Shown: piece by piece, positions 27,646 through 36,645 of the stretch
How the letters are laid out: the number at the start of each line of letters is the position of its first letter
How positions within the stretch are numbered: position 1 is the first letter of the stretch
DNA from: Pseudotamlana haliotis
Lineage (GTDB): Bacteria; Bacteroidota; Bacteroidia; Flavobacteriales; Flavobacteriaceae
DNA length: 64,000 bases
Assembly (NCBI RefSeq): GCF_008806375.1
Contig: NZ_WAAT01000022.1
Coordinates: 204,162 to 268,161, forward strand
Direction of reading: 5' to 3'
The notes under the pieces: model-generated
What the model was told of the DNA's origin: nothing
The model's database searches: none
The model's input: the letters and a program-made list of their open reading frames with translations, nothing else
Made by a program: the position numbers and the translations under genes

Positions 27646-28425
27646 ATGAGAAAAACACTGTTTGTTTTATTTTTTTTAGTTAGTATGTCTTCCATCTTTG
27701 CACAACAGGAATCTGCTTTTGGTGAAGGTGAATGGTTTAAGTTTAAAATGAGTTACAGCAATTGGCTTAAAGCTGGAAATGCAACTTTGACCGTTAAAGA
27801 AGGGCAACTTGAAGGGCACGATGTGTATCACGTGGTTGGAAAAGGGTGGACTACCGGTATGATTAAATGGTTTTTTGCTGTTGAAGACCGTTATGAAACT
27901 TACATCGATAAAAAAACAATGTTGCCTTATAAGTTTGTGCGAGATATTGATGAAGGTGGCCATAAAAAAGATGTCGTGATTGACTTCGATCAAAAAAAGA
28001 ACAAGGCCTATGTTCATGACAAAAAAAGAGACTCTAAAAAGGTTTTTGATACGAAACCCAATATTCAAGATATGGTTTCAACCTTTTATTATCTTAGAAA
28101 TAAGTTAGATACCAGCTCACTTAAAGTAGGTCATGAAGTGCATGTCGATATGTTTTTTGATGAAGAAAATTACGGATTCAAATTAAAATATTTAGGTGAA
28201 GAAACCATTACTACCGATTTTGGACCTGTACGTGCTCTGAAGTTTAGACCTTATGTTATGGCAGGTCGCGTTTTTAAAGAAGAAGAAAGCTTAACGCTAT
28301 GGGTGTCTAAAGACAAGAACAAAATTCCTTTACGCATACAAGCGAGTTTAGCCGTAGGATCTTTAAGAGCCGATTTAGAAGGTTTTAGTGGTTTAAGTCA
28401 TTCGTTTAAAACAAGTAATAAATAA
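27646..28425 (+). CDS. DUF3108 exported protein
   Basis: A 259-residue protein with a signal peptide (to IFA-Q). The beta-rich body matches DUF3108, seen in WFKFKMSYSNWLKAGNA, FFAVEDRYETYIDK and SLTLWVSKDKNKIPLRI. Such proteins are predicted periplasmic or outer-membrane-associated, and the function is unknown. The gene leads a tight unit with tryptophan dioxygenase (2-base gap) and the M23 peptidase. Confidence 0.85.
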   Translation: MRKTLFVLFFLVSMSSIFAQQESAFGEGEWFKFKMSYSNWLKAGNATLTVKEGQLEGHDVYHVVGKGWTTGMIKWFFAVEDRYETYIDKKTMLPYKFVRDIDEGGHKKDVVIDFDQKKNKAYVHDKKRDSKKVFDTKPNIQDMVSTFYYLRNKLDTSSLKVGHEVHVDMFFDEENYGFKLKYLGEETITTDFGPVRALKFRPYVMAGRVFKEEESLTLWVSKDKNKIPLRIQASLAVGSLRADLEGFSGLSHSFKTSNK

Positions 28426-28427
28426 TC

Positions 28428-29351
28428 ATGTCGGACTCTAAGATAAGAGCTAAACTCAAAGAAAAGTACGAAGCCATTGATCAAGATTTGGATACGCATC
28501 TCGAAGGTTTATTGCATAGCAAGCCTATTAATTACTGGGATTACATTCATACCGATACCTTATTAAATCTTCAAATACCACGTACAGATTTTCCTGATGA
28601 GATGGTGTTTATCATGTATCACCAAATTTCAGAACTTCTTTTTAAAATGGTGTTGAGTGAAATCAAACAAGTCGCCGAATCCAAAAACTTAACAGCAGAA
28701 ACGTTTACCGATAAAATCATGCGGGTGAGTCGTTATTTTGATGTGCTTACTTCCTCTTTTAGCATCATGAAAGACGGTATGGATATTGAACAATACAATA
28801 AATTTAGAACCACATTAACACCGGCAAGTGGTTTTCAAAGTGCACAATATAGAAAAGTTGAATTTGCTTCAACTGAACTTATAAATCTGATCGATAGACG
28901 TTTTCGTGATAGTATTGATCGCAACACGTCTTATGAGCATGCTTTTGAACATTTGTATTGGCAAGCCGCTGGAAAAGATTTTGTTACAGGAAAAAAGAGC
29001 TATACTTTAACAATTTTTGAACAGAAGTATAAATCAGAATTTATTAATTTTACCCGGTTTTATAAAAACAACAATTTGTGGAGCAAATTTAAACAATTAC
29101 CCAAATCTGCTCAAGAGAACAAAGCTTTGGTAAAAGCGATGCGTCACTATGATTATACCGTGAATATCAAGTGGGTGATGGCGCATTATAATACCGCAAA
29201 TCATTATTTAAATATTGGGGGAGAAACAGCCGAAGCCACTGGGGGTAGTGAGTGGGTTAAGTATATGCATCCCAAATACCAAAAAAGAATATTTTTTCCA
29301 GAATTATGGACAGAGAAAGAAAAAGAAGTATGGGGAACAAATATAGAATAG
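28428..29351 (+). CDS. kynA: tryptophan 2,3-dioxygenase
   Basis: A heme enzyme that opens the indole ring of tryptophan to N-formylkynurenine. Family features include the WDYIHTDTLLNLQ region, MYHQISELLFKMVLSE with the likely distal His, the TPASGFQSAQYRK substrate loop and GGETAEATGGSEW with the conserved glycine loop. At 307 residues it is a bacterial-length TDO. No other kynurenine-pathway gene is nearby, so degradation or NAD synthesis must use genes elsewhere. It overlaps the following M23 gene. Confidence 0.93.
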   Translation: MSDSKIRAKLKEKYEAIDQDLDTHLEGLLHSKPINYWDYIHTDTLLNLQIPRTDFPDEMVFIMYHQISELLFKMVLSEIKQVAESKNLTAETFTDKIMRVSRYFDVLTSSFSIMKDGMDIEQYNKFRTTLTPASGFQSAQYRKVEFASTELINLIDRRFRDSIDRNTSYEHAFEHLYWQAAGKDFVTGKKSYTLTIFEQKYKSEFINFTRFYKNNNLWSKFKQLPKSAQENKALVKAMRHYDYTVNIKWVMAHYNTANHYLNIGGETAEATGGSEWVKYMHPKYQKRIFFPELWTEKEKEVWGTNIE

Positions 29352-30646
29352 CAGCCATATTATTAGTTGTATTATTTTCAGCCTGTAATGAGGCAGCAAA
29401 AAAAACAGCGCCAGTAGTTAAAGTAGAAATTCCTAAGGTACCAGAAGTTAAAGAGATTGTTGAGTTTGGTTTTAAGCTAAACGATTATATCGTGAAAAGA
29501 GACACCATTAAAAGTGGTGATAGTTTTGGGCATATATTAGGACGAAATAATGTGGGCTATTCCACCATTCATAACATTGTTGAAAGTGCAAAGAACACCT
29601 TTGATATTAGAAGCCTTCAATTAGGAAAACCTTATACGCTTTTGTGCGCTAAAGATTCCTTAGAAACACCAGAATGTTTTATCTATCAACCAAATTTAGA
29701 AGATTATGTGGTGATAGATTTTAAAGATTCTATTCAGACATATGCCGATAAAAAACCAATCAATTATATCGAAAAGTCAGCTACAGGTGTGATTAATAGT
29801 AGTATTTCTGAAACCCTAGAAGAACAAGGTTTGAGTCCGCGATTGGCCTTTAAGTTAGCTGATGAAATTTATGCTTGGACCATTGATTTTAGAAGACTTC
29901 AAAAAGGCGATCGCTTTAAAGTGATTTACACTGATAAGTATATCGATGATTCCATTTATACCGGAGTCCATAATATTAAAGCGGCATATTTTGAACACAA
30001 CAGTGAGCCGTTTTATGCCTTTGCTTTTGAAACCGATGCCGAAAAAGGTATTGTTGATTATTTTAATGAAGATGCTAAAAATTTACGTCGTGCCTTTTTA
30101 AAAGCCCCTGTACAATTTAGTCGTATCTCTTCAAGGTATAACTTAAAACGTCGTATTGCAGTTTATGGTTATAAGTTAAGACCACATAAGGGAACCGATT
30201 TTGCTGCACCAATTGGAACGCCTATTATGGCTACTGCAAACGGAACAGTAACCAAATCTGAGCGTCGTGGTGGAAATGGCAATTATGTAAAAATTAGACA
30301 TAATGCCACTTATGAAACGCAGTATCTACACATGAGAAAGCGTAATGTTAGGGTAGGAGACTATGTAAAACAAGGTGATGTTATTGGCTGGGTAGGTATG
30401 ACAGGAAACACCGGTGGGCCGCACGTTTGCTACCGTTTTTGGGTTAACGGAAAACAAGTTGATCCGTTCAAACAAAAACTACCACAAGCACAATCTATTT
30501 CAGATTCATTAAAGATTGAATACTTAGAGTTTATTAAGCCGATTAAGGAGCAATTAGATGATATTCCTTTTGAAGTGAAACCAGAACTTATTGAAGAACC
30601 GGAAAGAGAAACCGTAAGACAAAGTAGTCAAAATTTAATTTCATAA
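29330..30646 (+). CDS. M23-family (LytM) peptidoglycan endopeptidase, lipoprotein
   Basis: Starting at ATG 29330 gives a clean lipoprotein signal with lipobox LFSAC; the longer frame from 29306 would bury it. The LytM domain lies near the C-terminus with HKGTD (His286, Asp290) and GPHVCYRFW (His365, Cys367). The third usual zinc ligand, the last His of HxH, is Cys here, a substitution I recall from other Bacteroidota members. The N-terminal part has LysM/OapA-like repeats around [13 protein letters not shown]. The start lies within the TDO gene, 22 bases before its end. The likely role is cell-wall cleavage during growth or division. Confidence 0.88.
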   Translation: MGNKYRIAAILLVVLFSACNEAAKKTAPVVKVEIPKVPEVKEIVEFGFKLNDYIVKRDTIKSGDSFGHILGRNNVGYSTIHNIVESAKNTFDIRSLQLGKPYTLLCAKDSLETPECFIYQPNLEDYVVIDFKDSIQTYADKKPINYIEKSATGVINSSISETLEEQGLSPRLAFKLADEIYAWTIDFRRLQKGDRFKVIYTDKYIDDSIYTGVHNIKAAYFEHNSEPFYAFAFETDAEKGIVDYFNEDAKNLRRAFLKAPVQFSRISSRYNLKRRIAVYGYKLRPHKGTDFAAPIGTPIMATANGTVTKSERRGGNGNYVKIRHNATYETQYLHMRKRNVRVGDYVKQGDVIGWVGMTGNTGGPHVCYRFWVNGKQVDPFKQKLPQAQSISDSLKIEYLEFIKPIKEQLDDIPFEVKPELIEEPERETVRQSSQNLIS

Positions 30647-30663
30647 CTAACTATAAAATAACT

Positions 30664-32280
30664 ATGCTACCAACAACTAACCCAACTACTACAAAATCCT
30701 GGAAAAAACTTCAGGAACATTTTGAAGACGTAAAAGCCCTTCATATGAAAGATTTATTTGCTGCCGATGCTGAGCGCGCTAATAAATTCACTATAAAATG
30801 GGATGATTTCTATGTTGACTTTTCAAAAAATAGAATCACAGAAGAAACGTTTAAATACTTACTTGAATTAGCCGACGATGTTAAATTAAAAGAAGCCATT
30901 CAAAGTCAGTTTTCAGGTGAAACCATTAATAAAACAGAAGGTAGAGCCGTTTTACATCCAGCACTTCGAGCACCAAAAGAGGCCAATTTCAAAGTGGAAG
31001 GTAAAAACGTCATGCCTGAAATTTACGCTGTTAAAGAAAAAATAGAAGGATTTACTAATGAAGTTGTAAGTGGTTCTCGAAAAGGTTATACCGGAAAAGC
31101 TTTTGCCGATGTGGTTAATATTGGTATTGGTGGTTCAGATCTAGGGCCAGCTATGGTTGTAGATTCCTTACAATATTATAAAAACCATTTAACTACACAT
31201 TTTGTGAGTAATGTAGATGGTGATCACGTAAATGAGGTTATTAAAAAATTAGATCCAGAAACGACACTTTTCGTTATAGTTTCTAAAACCTTTACAACAC
31301 AGGAAACCCTTTCTAATGCCAACACCATTAAAGATTGGTTCTTGAAATCAGCTCCTGAAGATGCTATTGCAAAACACTTTGTAGCGGTTTCAACAAACCT
31401 TGAAAAAGTTCAAAATTTTGGTATTGATGCCAATAATATATTCCCAATGTGGGACTGGGTTGGTGGTCGTTTTTCATTATGGAGCGCCGTGGGTTTAACC
31501 ATTAGTTTAGCGGTAGGTTACGATAATTTTGACAACCTGCTTAAAGGCGCTCATAAAATGGATGAGCACTTTAGAACTGAAGATTTTGAGTCTAATATTC
31601 CAGTTGTTTTAGCTTTAATTAGCGTTTGGTATAATAATTTTTTCAATGCTGAAAGTGAAGCTATTATTCCTTACTCTCAGTATTTAAATCAGTTTGCAAC
31701 CTATTTGCAACAAGGGATCATGGAGAGTAACGGGAAAAGTGTTGATAGAAATGGAAATCCTATTAATTACCAAACCGGAACCATTACCTGGGGTGAACCA
31801 GGAACAAATTCGCAACACGCCTTTTTTCAGTTGATTCACCAAGGTACAAAGTTGATTCCAGCCGATTTTATTGGATTTGCAAAATCACTTCACGGAAATC
31901 AAGATCATCAGGATAAGTTAACATCTAACTTCTTAGCTCAAACAGAAGCTTTACTTAACGGAAAAACTGAAGCTGAGGTTGTTGCCGAGGGCACAGCTGA
32001 AGACATCATTCCATTTAAAATATTTTCAGGAAATAAACCTACAAATACCATCTACATCAATAAACTCACTCCAGAGAGTTTAGGAAAATTGATAGCGCTT
32101 TACGAGCATAAGATTTTCGTTCAAGGTATTATTTGGAATATTTTTAGCTACGACCAATTTGGTGTGGAACTCGGAAAGCAATTAGCTAGTAAAATTTTAC
32201 AAGAATTTAACAATAGCAAGACAAATAATCATGATGCTTCCACAGAGAATTTATTGAATTATTACAGAAAATTTAGTTAA
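30664..32280 (+). CDS. pgi: glucose-6-phosphate isomerase
   Basis: Interconverts glucose-6-phosphate and fructose-6-phosphate. The family signatures are present: [10 protein letters not shown] for phosphate binding, [10 protein letters not shown], and [19 protein letters not shown] with the catalytic Glu and His. A lysine near the C-terminus sits in the usual active-site region (EHKIFVQG). The 538-residue length is standard. A strong terminator follows, so it closes the unit started by the DUF3108 gene. Confidence 0.97.
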   Translation: MLPTTNPTTTKSWKKLQEHFEDVKALHMKDLFAADAERANKFTIKWDDFYVDFSKNRITEETFKYLLELADDVKLKEAIQSQFSGETINKTEGRAVLHPALRAPKEANFKVEGKNVMPEIYAVKEKIEGFTNEVVSGSRKGYTGKAFADVVNIGIGGSDLGPAMVVDSLQYYKNHLTTHFVSNVDGDHVNEVIKKLDPETTLFVIVSKTFTTQETLSNANTIKDWFLKSAPEDAIAKHFVAVSTNLEKVQNFGIDANNIFPMWDWVGGRFSLWSAVGLTISLAVGYDNFDNLLKGAHKMDEHFRTEDFESNIPVVLALISVWYNNFFNAESEAIIPYSQYLNQFATYLQQGIMESNGKSVDRNGNPINYQTGTITWGEPGTNSQHAFFQLIHQGTKLIPADFIGFAKSLHGNQDHQDKLTSNFLAQTEALLNGKTEAEVVAEGTAEDIIPFKIFSGNKPTNTIYINKLTPESLGKLIALYEHKIFVQGIIWNIFSYDQFGVELGKQLASKILQEFNNSKTNNHDASTENLLNYYRKFS

Positions 32281-32303
32281 TAAATTATAATACAGTTAAA
32301 AAC

Positions 32304-32339
32304 AAGGCGTCAATTTTACAAAATTGATGCCTTTTTTTT
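32304..32339 (+). terminator. strong rho-independent terminator after pgi
   Basis: AAGGCGTCAATTTT, loop ACA, then AAATTGATGCC and eight T residues. One G-T wobble in an 11-12 bp stem. Confidence 0.88.
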
Positions 32340-32375
32340 GTGTAATATATTGATTGTGTTAACCTTGTGTTAATG

Positions 32376-32402
32376 TTGTTATGAATTTTATGTGTATTTT
32401 TG
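32376..32402 (+). promoter_or_regulatory. putative promoter of the TonB receptor gene (TTG-N16-TATTTTTG)
   Basis: TTG at 32376-32378 and an exact TAnnTTTG box at 32395-32402, with the ATG 28 bases further on. Confidence 0.55.
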
Positions 32403-32429
32403 CCTCGACTAATTCATAATAATTAATTC

Positions 32430-34958
32430 ATGAAAAAAATTACACAAATTTTATTTGCGATGGCGGTACTGTTATGTTCTGCTGTGGCCTCCTCACAAAG
32501 TACAATTACCGGAACTATTATTGACGGTGAAATGAATGCACCACTTCCTGGCGCTAATATTGTTGAAAAAGGAACAACAAACGGTGCTTCTACTAGTTTT
32601 GAAGGTACATTCAGTTTACAAACCAGCGCGACATCTGGAGAAATAGTAGTTTCTTATGTTGGTTATAGTACAATTACTTTAAAATTTAATGGCGATCAAG
32701 ATTTAGGACAAATTAAATTAATGCCAGACAATACCTTAGATGAAATTGTAATTGTTGGTAGCGGTGTTATTGATTTAGCTGAAGACAGAAAAACACCAGT
32801 GGCTGTGTCTACAATTAGATCAAAAGAAATTCAAGAAAAAGCTGGAAACTGGGATTTACCAGAGGTACTAAAATCAACACCTTCAATACAAAATGTAAAA
32901 GGTGGTGCTTTTGGTGACGGTACAATGTTTGTTCGTGGTTTTGATCAAACGAATACAGCATTTTTATTAAACGGACAACCAATTAATGGTATGGAAGACG
33001 GTAAAATGTACTGGTCTAACTGGTCAGGAGTAATGGACGTTGCTAATGCGATTCAAGTACAACGTGGTTTAGGAGCTTCTAAATTAGCCATTTCTTCAGT
33101 TGGGGGAACAGTAAATATCGTTACTAAAACCATCGATAAAAAAGAAGGAGGTTATCTTCAGCAAATGTTAGGTAATGATTATTATACTAAAACAACAGCT
33201 TATTATTCAACTGGTGTTAGTGAAAAAGGATGGTCTTTTGCCTCTTTATTAGGTTACTGGCAAGGTGACGGATATGTTAATGATACTGACGGTCAAGGAC
33301 AAACGTATTTCTTCTCTGTTGGCTATACACCAAACGATCATCACTCATTCAATTTCTTGTTAACAGGAGCACCACAATGGCATGCTGTTGCAGGTAGTGG
33401 TGATATTCAATCATTTCTTGATAACGGAAGAGAATATAACTCTTGGAGTTTTGATGGTGTAGATAGCCCAAACACTTTATCTAGTGGTAAATATCCTGGA
33501 GGACGTAATATTTACCACAAGCCTGTTGCTAACTTAAGTTGGGACTGGACGATTAATGATCAATCTTCATTGTCTTCTGTATTATACGGGTCTTTAGGAC
33601 GTGGTAGTTTTGCGCAATCTATTGGTTCAGTAGATTATGCTAGAGGTTCTAACAACAACCACGATTGGTATGGGTTAGTAACTAATTATAATAATCAAAT
33701 TACTGAAAATTTAAACTTTAACGTAGGTGCCGATGTGCGGTTATATACAGGTTTTCACTTTAGAGATGTTAGAGAATTTATTACTTTAGATTCTGTAACG
33801 GCCAATTCAGGATATAGTGGTGGACAAGACTACCAGTTAACTGAAGCTGGAGGAATTAACCCATGGAAAGTATTTTTCAATCCTAACACCGATCACCTAC
33901 AACGTTTTGGGTATGATTATTCAGAGCAAATTAATTACGGTGGTGTATTTGGACAGTTAGAATATGCTAAAAATGGTTTTTCAGCATTTTTCCAAGGGGC
34001 TTTATCAACACAGTCTCACGTACGTACTGAGTTTTTAAACACATCTACACCTGGAGAAGGAGAAGAAGGCGGTAAAATAAATAACTTGGGTTATAACGTA
34101 AAAGGTGGTTTAGCATACGAGCTTAGCCAAGCACACCGTGTATTTTTTAACACTGGGTTTTACTCACGACAACCATTTCACGATACTTTATATCAAAATG
34201 ATAGAACAGGAAACGCTTTATTACAGCCTGAAGCTGAAAATGAAGAAATTACTGGATTTGAAGTTGGGTACCAATTCAACGGTGGTAGAGCAATTTCAGC
34301 TAACGTAAATGGATACCATACGACTTGGGATAATGTGACCAAGTATAGAAACAATGGAGAAAATGGTGATGACTATATTAGTTATCAAACTATGGGCGTT
34401 AAGCAGGTACATTACGGTGTTGAGCTTGAAGTGATGACACGTCCTTTAGATAACTTAAGGCTTAACGGTTTTCTTTCTTTAGGGGAGTGGCAATTTAAAG
34501 ACAATGCGACACAAAGAACATTTGACAACGATGGTAACCAAATTGGTGTTGATGAAGAAATTGTTATCGATGGCTATAGCGTTGGTGGTGCTGCACAGGT
34601 AACTGGAGGTATCAATGGTAGTTATGATATTTGTAATAACTTTAGTGTTGATGCAGCTTGGAACTGGTATAACGATATGTTTTCTGTCGGTGCATTAGAT
34701 GAAGCTCCACTTTCTATGCCGTCTTATAATACTATGGATGCTGGTTTATCTTATAAAGTGATGGTAGGTTCTAATGAATCATTACAATTCAGATTTAACT
34801 TGAATAATGTTTTTGATGAAGTTTACTTAGAATCTGTTTCTGGAAACACTGCCGCTTCAGCTAATCCAGACGAAAATTATAAAGGTATTAACACTAGTAA
34901 TAACGGTCGTTTTGGTTACGGCAGAACATGGAATTTTAGCGTACGTTTCAATTTCTAA
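32430..34958 (+). CDS. TonB-dependent outer-membrane receptor
   Basis: An 842-residue receptor with a signal peptide ending near AVASS-Q. It has a carboxypeptidase-regulatory-like domain (TITGTIIDGEMNAPLPGANI) at about 25-105, a plug domain (TPSIQNVKGGAFGDGTMFVRG) and a 22-strand-type barrel ending with an aromatic residue (WNFSVRFNF). It has its own promoter and terminator, and no SusD-like partner follows, so it is not a SusCD pair. The ligand could be a siderophore, cobalamin, a peptide or an oligosaccharide; nothing in the sequence decides. Confidence 0.92.
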   Translation: MKKITQILFAMAVLLCSAVASSQSTITGTIIDGEMNAPLPGANIVEKGTTNGASTSFEGTFSLQTSATSGEIVVSYVGYSTITLKFNGDQDLGQIKLMPDNTLDEIVIVGSGVIDLAEDRKTPVAVSTIRSKEIQEKAGNWDLPEVLKSTPSIQNVKGGAFGDGTMFVRGFDQTNTAFLLNGQPINGMEDGKMYWSNWSGVMDVANAIQVQRGLGASKLAISSVGGTVNIVTKTIDKKEGGYLQQMLGNDYYTKTTAYYSTGVSEKGWSFASLLGYWQGDGYVNDTDGQGQTYFFSVGYTPNDHHSFNFLLTGAPQWHAVAGSGDIQSFLDNGREYNSWSFDGVDSPNTLSSGKYPGGRNIYHKPVANLSWDWTINDQSSLSSVLYGSLGRGSFAQSIGSVDYARGSNNNHDWYGLVTNYNNQITENLNFNVGADVRLYTGFHFRDVREFITLDSVTANSGYSGGQDYQLTEAGGINPWKVFFNPNTDHLQRFGYDYSEQINYGGVFGQLEYAKNGFSAFFQGALSTQSHVRTEFLNTSTPGEGEEGGKINNLGYNVKGGLAYELSQAHRVFFNTGFYSRQPFHDTLYQNDRTGNALLQPEAENEEITGFEVGYQFNGGRAISANVNGYHTTWDNVTKYRNNGENGDDYISYQTMGVKQVHYGVELEVMTRPLDNLRLNGFLSLGEWQFKDNATQRTFDNDGNQIGVDEEIVIDGYSVGGAAQVTGGINGSYDICNNFSVDAAWNWYNDMFSVGALDEAPLSMPSYNTMDAGLSYKVMVGSNESLQFRFNLNNVFDEVYLESVSGNTAASANPDENYKGINTSNNGRFGYGRTWNFSVRFNF

Positions 34959-34981
34959 TCACATTTGTTTTAATAACTTAC

Positions 34982-35010
34982 AAAACCGCTTCGATTGAAG
35001 CGGTTTTTTT
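34982..35010 (+). terminator. rho-independent terminator after the TonB receptor gene
   Basis: AAAACCGCTTC, loop GATT, GAAGCGGTTTT with a T-run to 35010. Perfect stem. Confidence 0.9.
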
Positions 35011-35024
35011 ATGTTTTTAATTAT

Positions 35025-35032
35025 TACATTTG
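35025..35032 (+). promoter_or_regulatory. putative -7 element TACATTTG
   Basis: Exact match to TAnnTTTG, 27 bases before ATG 35060. It overlaps the TTG that would give a longer reading frame, which argues that ATG 35060 is the true start of the next gene. Confidence 0.45.
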
Positions 35033-35059
35033 CTATGTAACATTAAATCAAAACCAAGC

Positions 35060-35497
35060 ATGTACGACATTATTTTATCCCTTCACTCTTATTGGGCTTA
35101 TTTGGTGCTAATCATTTTAGCCATTACAGCCATTACGGCCATTATTAAAACGGCTGGAGACAAGGAGTATGAAAACAACGATTTTCGTAGAGGGTTATTT
35201 ACTTTAATCGTATCTCATATCCAATTGTTAATTGGTTTAGTATTGTATTTTGTGTCACCGCGCTTTGCCTTATGGGGTGAATTAGGAGGGAAAGTGATGA
35301 GCAACTCGCTGGCAAGACTTTATTTGGTAGAGCATCCTTTTGTGAATATTTTAGCTATAGTATTAATTACTATGGGTTATTCGAAACACAAAAGAAAACT
35401 GACCTCTAAAATGAAACTAAAAACCATAGCTATTTTCTATACTATTGCATTAGTGTTGTTTTTATCACGTATTCCTTGGAGTACTTGGATGAGCTAA
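35060..35497 (+). CDS. four-helix integral membrane protein of unknown function
   Basis: A 145-residue protein with about four transmembrane helices (LVLIILAITAITAII, LIVSHIQLLIGLVLYFV, FVNILAIVLITMGY, TIAIFYTIALVLFL). Histidines occur inside or next to the helices, near HSYWAYL, SHIQLL and YLVEHPF. Similar flavobacterial proteins are often labelled cytochrome b-like, but I cannot confirm heme ligands. Its stop overlaps the convergent EEP gene by four bases. Confidence 0.7.
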   Translation: MYDIILSLHSYWAYLVLIILAITAITAIIKTAGDKEYENNDFRRGLFTLIVSHIQLLIGLVLYFVSPRFALWGELGGKVMSNSLARLYLVEHPFVNILAIVLITMGYSKHKRKLTSKMKLKTIAIFYTIALVLFLSRIPWSTWMS

Positions 35498-36543
35498 ACT
35501 CTTTGAACTTCTTTGATTAAATACACATAAACAGGAAAGTGGTCGCTAAAACCATTTGAAAACCCGCTGTTGTTCCAACTTCTAAAAGGATAACCTTTGT
35601 AGGTGCCGCTTTGCTGAATTAAATAGTTTTTGTTGTAAATCCCAGCTTTATAAAACTGAAAAGATTTATAATCTTTTTCTAGAAACGGTTTGGTAAGCAT
35701 AATTTGGTCGAATAAACTCCAGGCATCCCGATAGGCTGTCGTACCAAAACCAGCTTTATAAAGGTTGATATAAGGGTTGTAAATGCCCTTTAAGTTGATT
35801 TTGTTTTTATCGCCTTTAGCTTTTAATACCTTTTTTACACTAGCATTGTTGGGGTTATCGTTTAAATCGCCCATCACAAAAATCTTCGCATAAGGGTCAA
35901 TAACTTGTAAAGAATCAATGATGCGTTTATTCAGTTTTGCCGCAGCCATACGCTTATGGTTGCTTTTAGAAGCGCCACCACGCCTGGATGGCCAGTGGTT
36001 TACAATGACGTGAATGGTTTCATTTTCTAATTTACCCGTAACCAAAAGTTGATCTCGCGTATAAATGCGTTTATCATCCTCGTAAATCTTTAATCCATGC
36101 GTACTCGAGTGTATTGGGGTAAACAAGGCCTTTCGGTATAAAAGAGCCACATCAATGCCACGCATGTCAGGAGCGTCAAAATGAATATATTTATATTGGT
36201 AATCACGTATTGATGGTTCCATAATTAAATCCTCTAAAACGGCCGCGTTTTCAATCTCGCAAATGCCAATAAGTGCTGGAGGTTGTTTAGTGAAATCTTT
36301 TCCGATATCAACCAAAACCTTAGACATGTTCACTAGTTTTTGTTCGTAAGCTTTTTTACGATGGGTTTTAATTTCCATCATAGGACTGTACTCATCAAAT
36401 TTATTCGGGTCGTTGATGGTGTCGAACAAGTTTTCTAAATTATAGAAGGCTAGGGTATGGATTTTAAATTGCTTTTCTTGGGCTTGCCCTGTGTTAAAAA
36501 AGCTAAAAATCAATAGGTAGATTATAAATTTAGAATAAGGCAT
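35494..36543 (-). CDS. secreted endonuclease/exonuclease/phosphatase (EEP) family protein
   Basis: A 349-residue EEP-fold protein with a signal peptide ending near GQA-Q. Typical active-site stretches are visible: YNLENLFD (Asn), GICEIEN (Glu metal ligand), NHWPSRRGG, MGDLNDNP (catalytic Asp-x-Asn) and SDHFPVYVYL (Asp-His at the end). It could cleave nucleic acids or phosphoesters outside the cytoplasm. It is divergent from a TonB receptor/DUF5689 pair, and a second, non-secreted paralogue lies at 42623-43594. Confidence 0.88.
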   Translation of the reverse strand: MPYSKFIIYLLIFSFFNTGQAQEKQFKIHTLAFYNLENLFDTINDPNKFDEYSPMMEIKTHRKKAYEQKLVNMSKVLVDIGKDFTKQPPALIGICEIENAAVLEDLIMEPSIRDYQYKYIHFDAPDMRGIDVALLYRKALFTPIHSSTHGLKIYEDDKRIYTRDQLLVTGKLENETIHVIVNHWPSRRGGASKSNHKRMAAAKLNKRIIDSLQVIDPYAKIFVMGDLNDNPNNASVKKVLKAKGDKNKINLKGIYNPYINLYKAGFGTTAYRDAWSLFDQIMLTKPFLEKDYKSFQFYKAGIYNKNYLIQQSGTYKGYPFRSWNNSGFSNGFSDHFPVYVYLIKEVQRV

Positions 36544-36621
36544 TAAGTCACGTTAAAACACAAAAATAAGATAATTCATCATAATTTGTAGGATTTTATT
36601 TTCATAAAATGTAAAAATGTC

Positions 36622-36629
36622 TAATTTTG
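36622..36629 (+). promoter_or_regulatory. putative -7 element TAATTTTG
   Basis: Exact TAnnTTTG match 17 bases before the GTG start of the TonB receptor gene. No well-spaced TTG was found upstream. Confidence 0.4.
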
Positions 36630-36645
36630 GCATCAAATATTTTAT

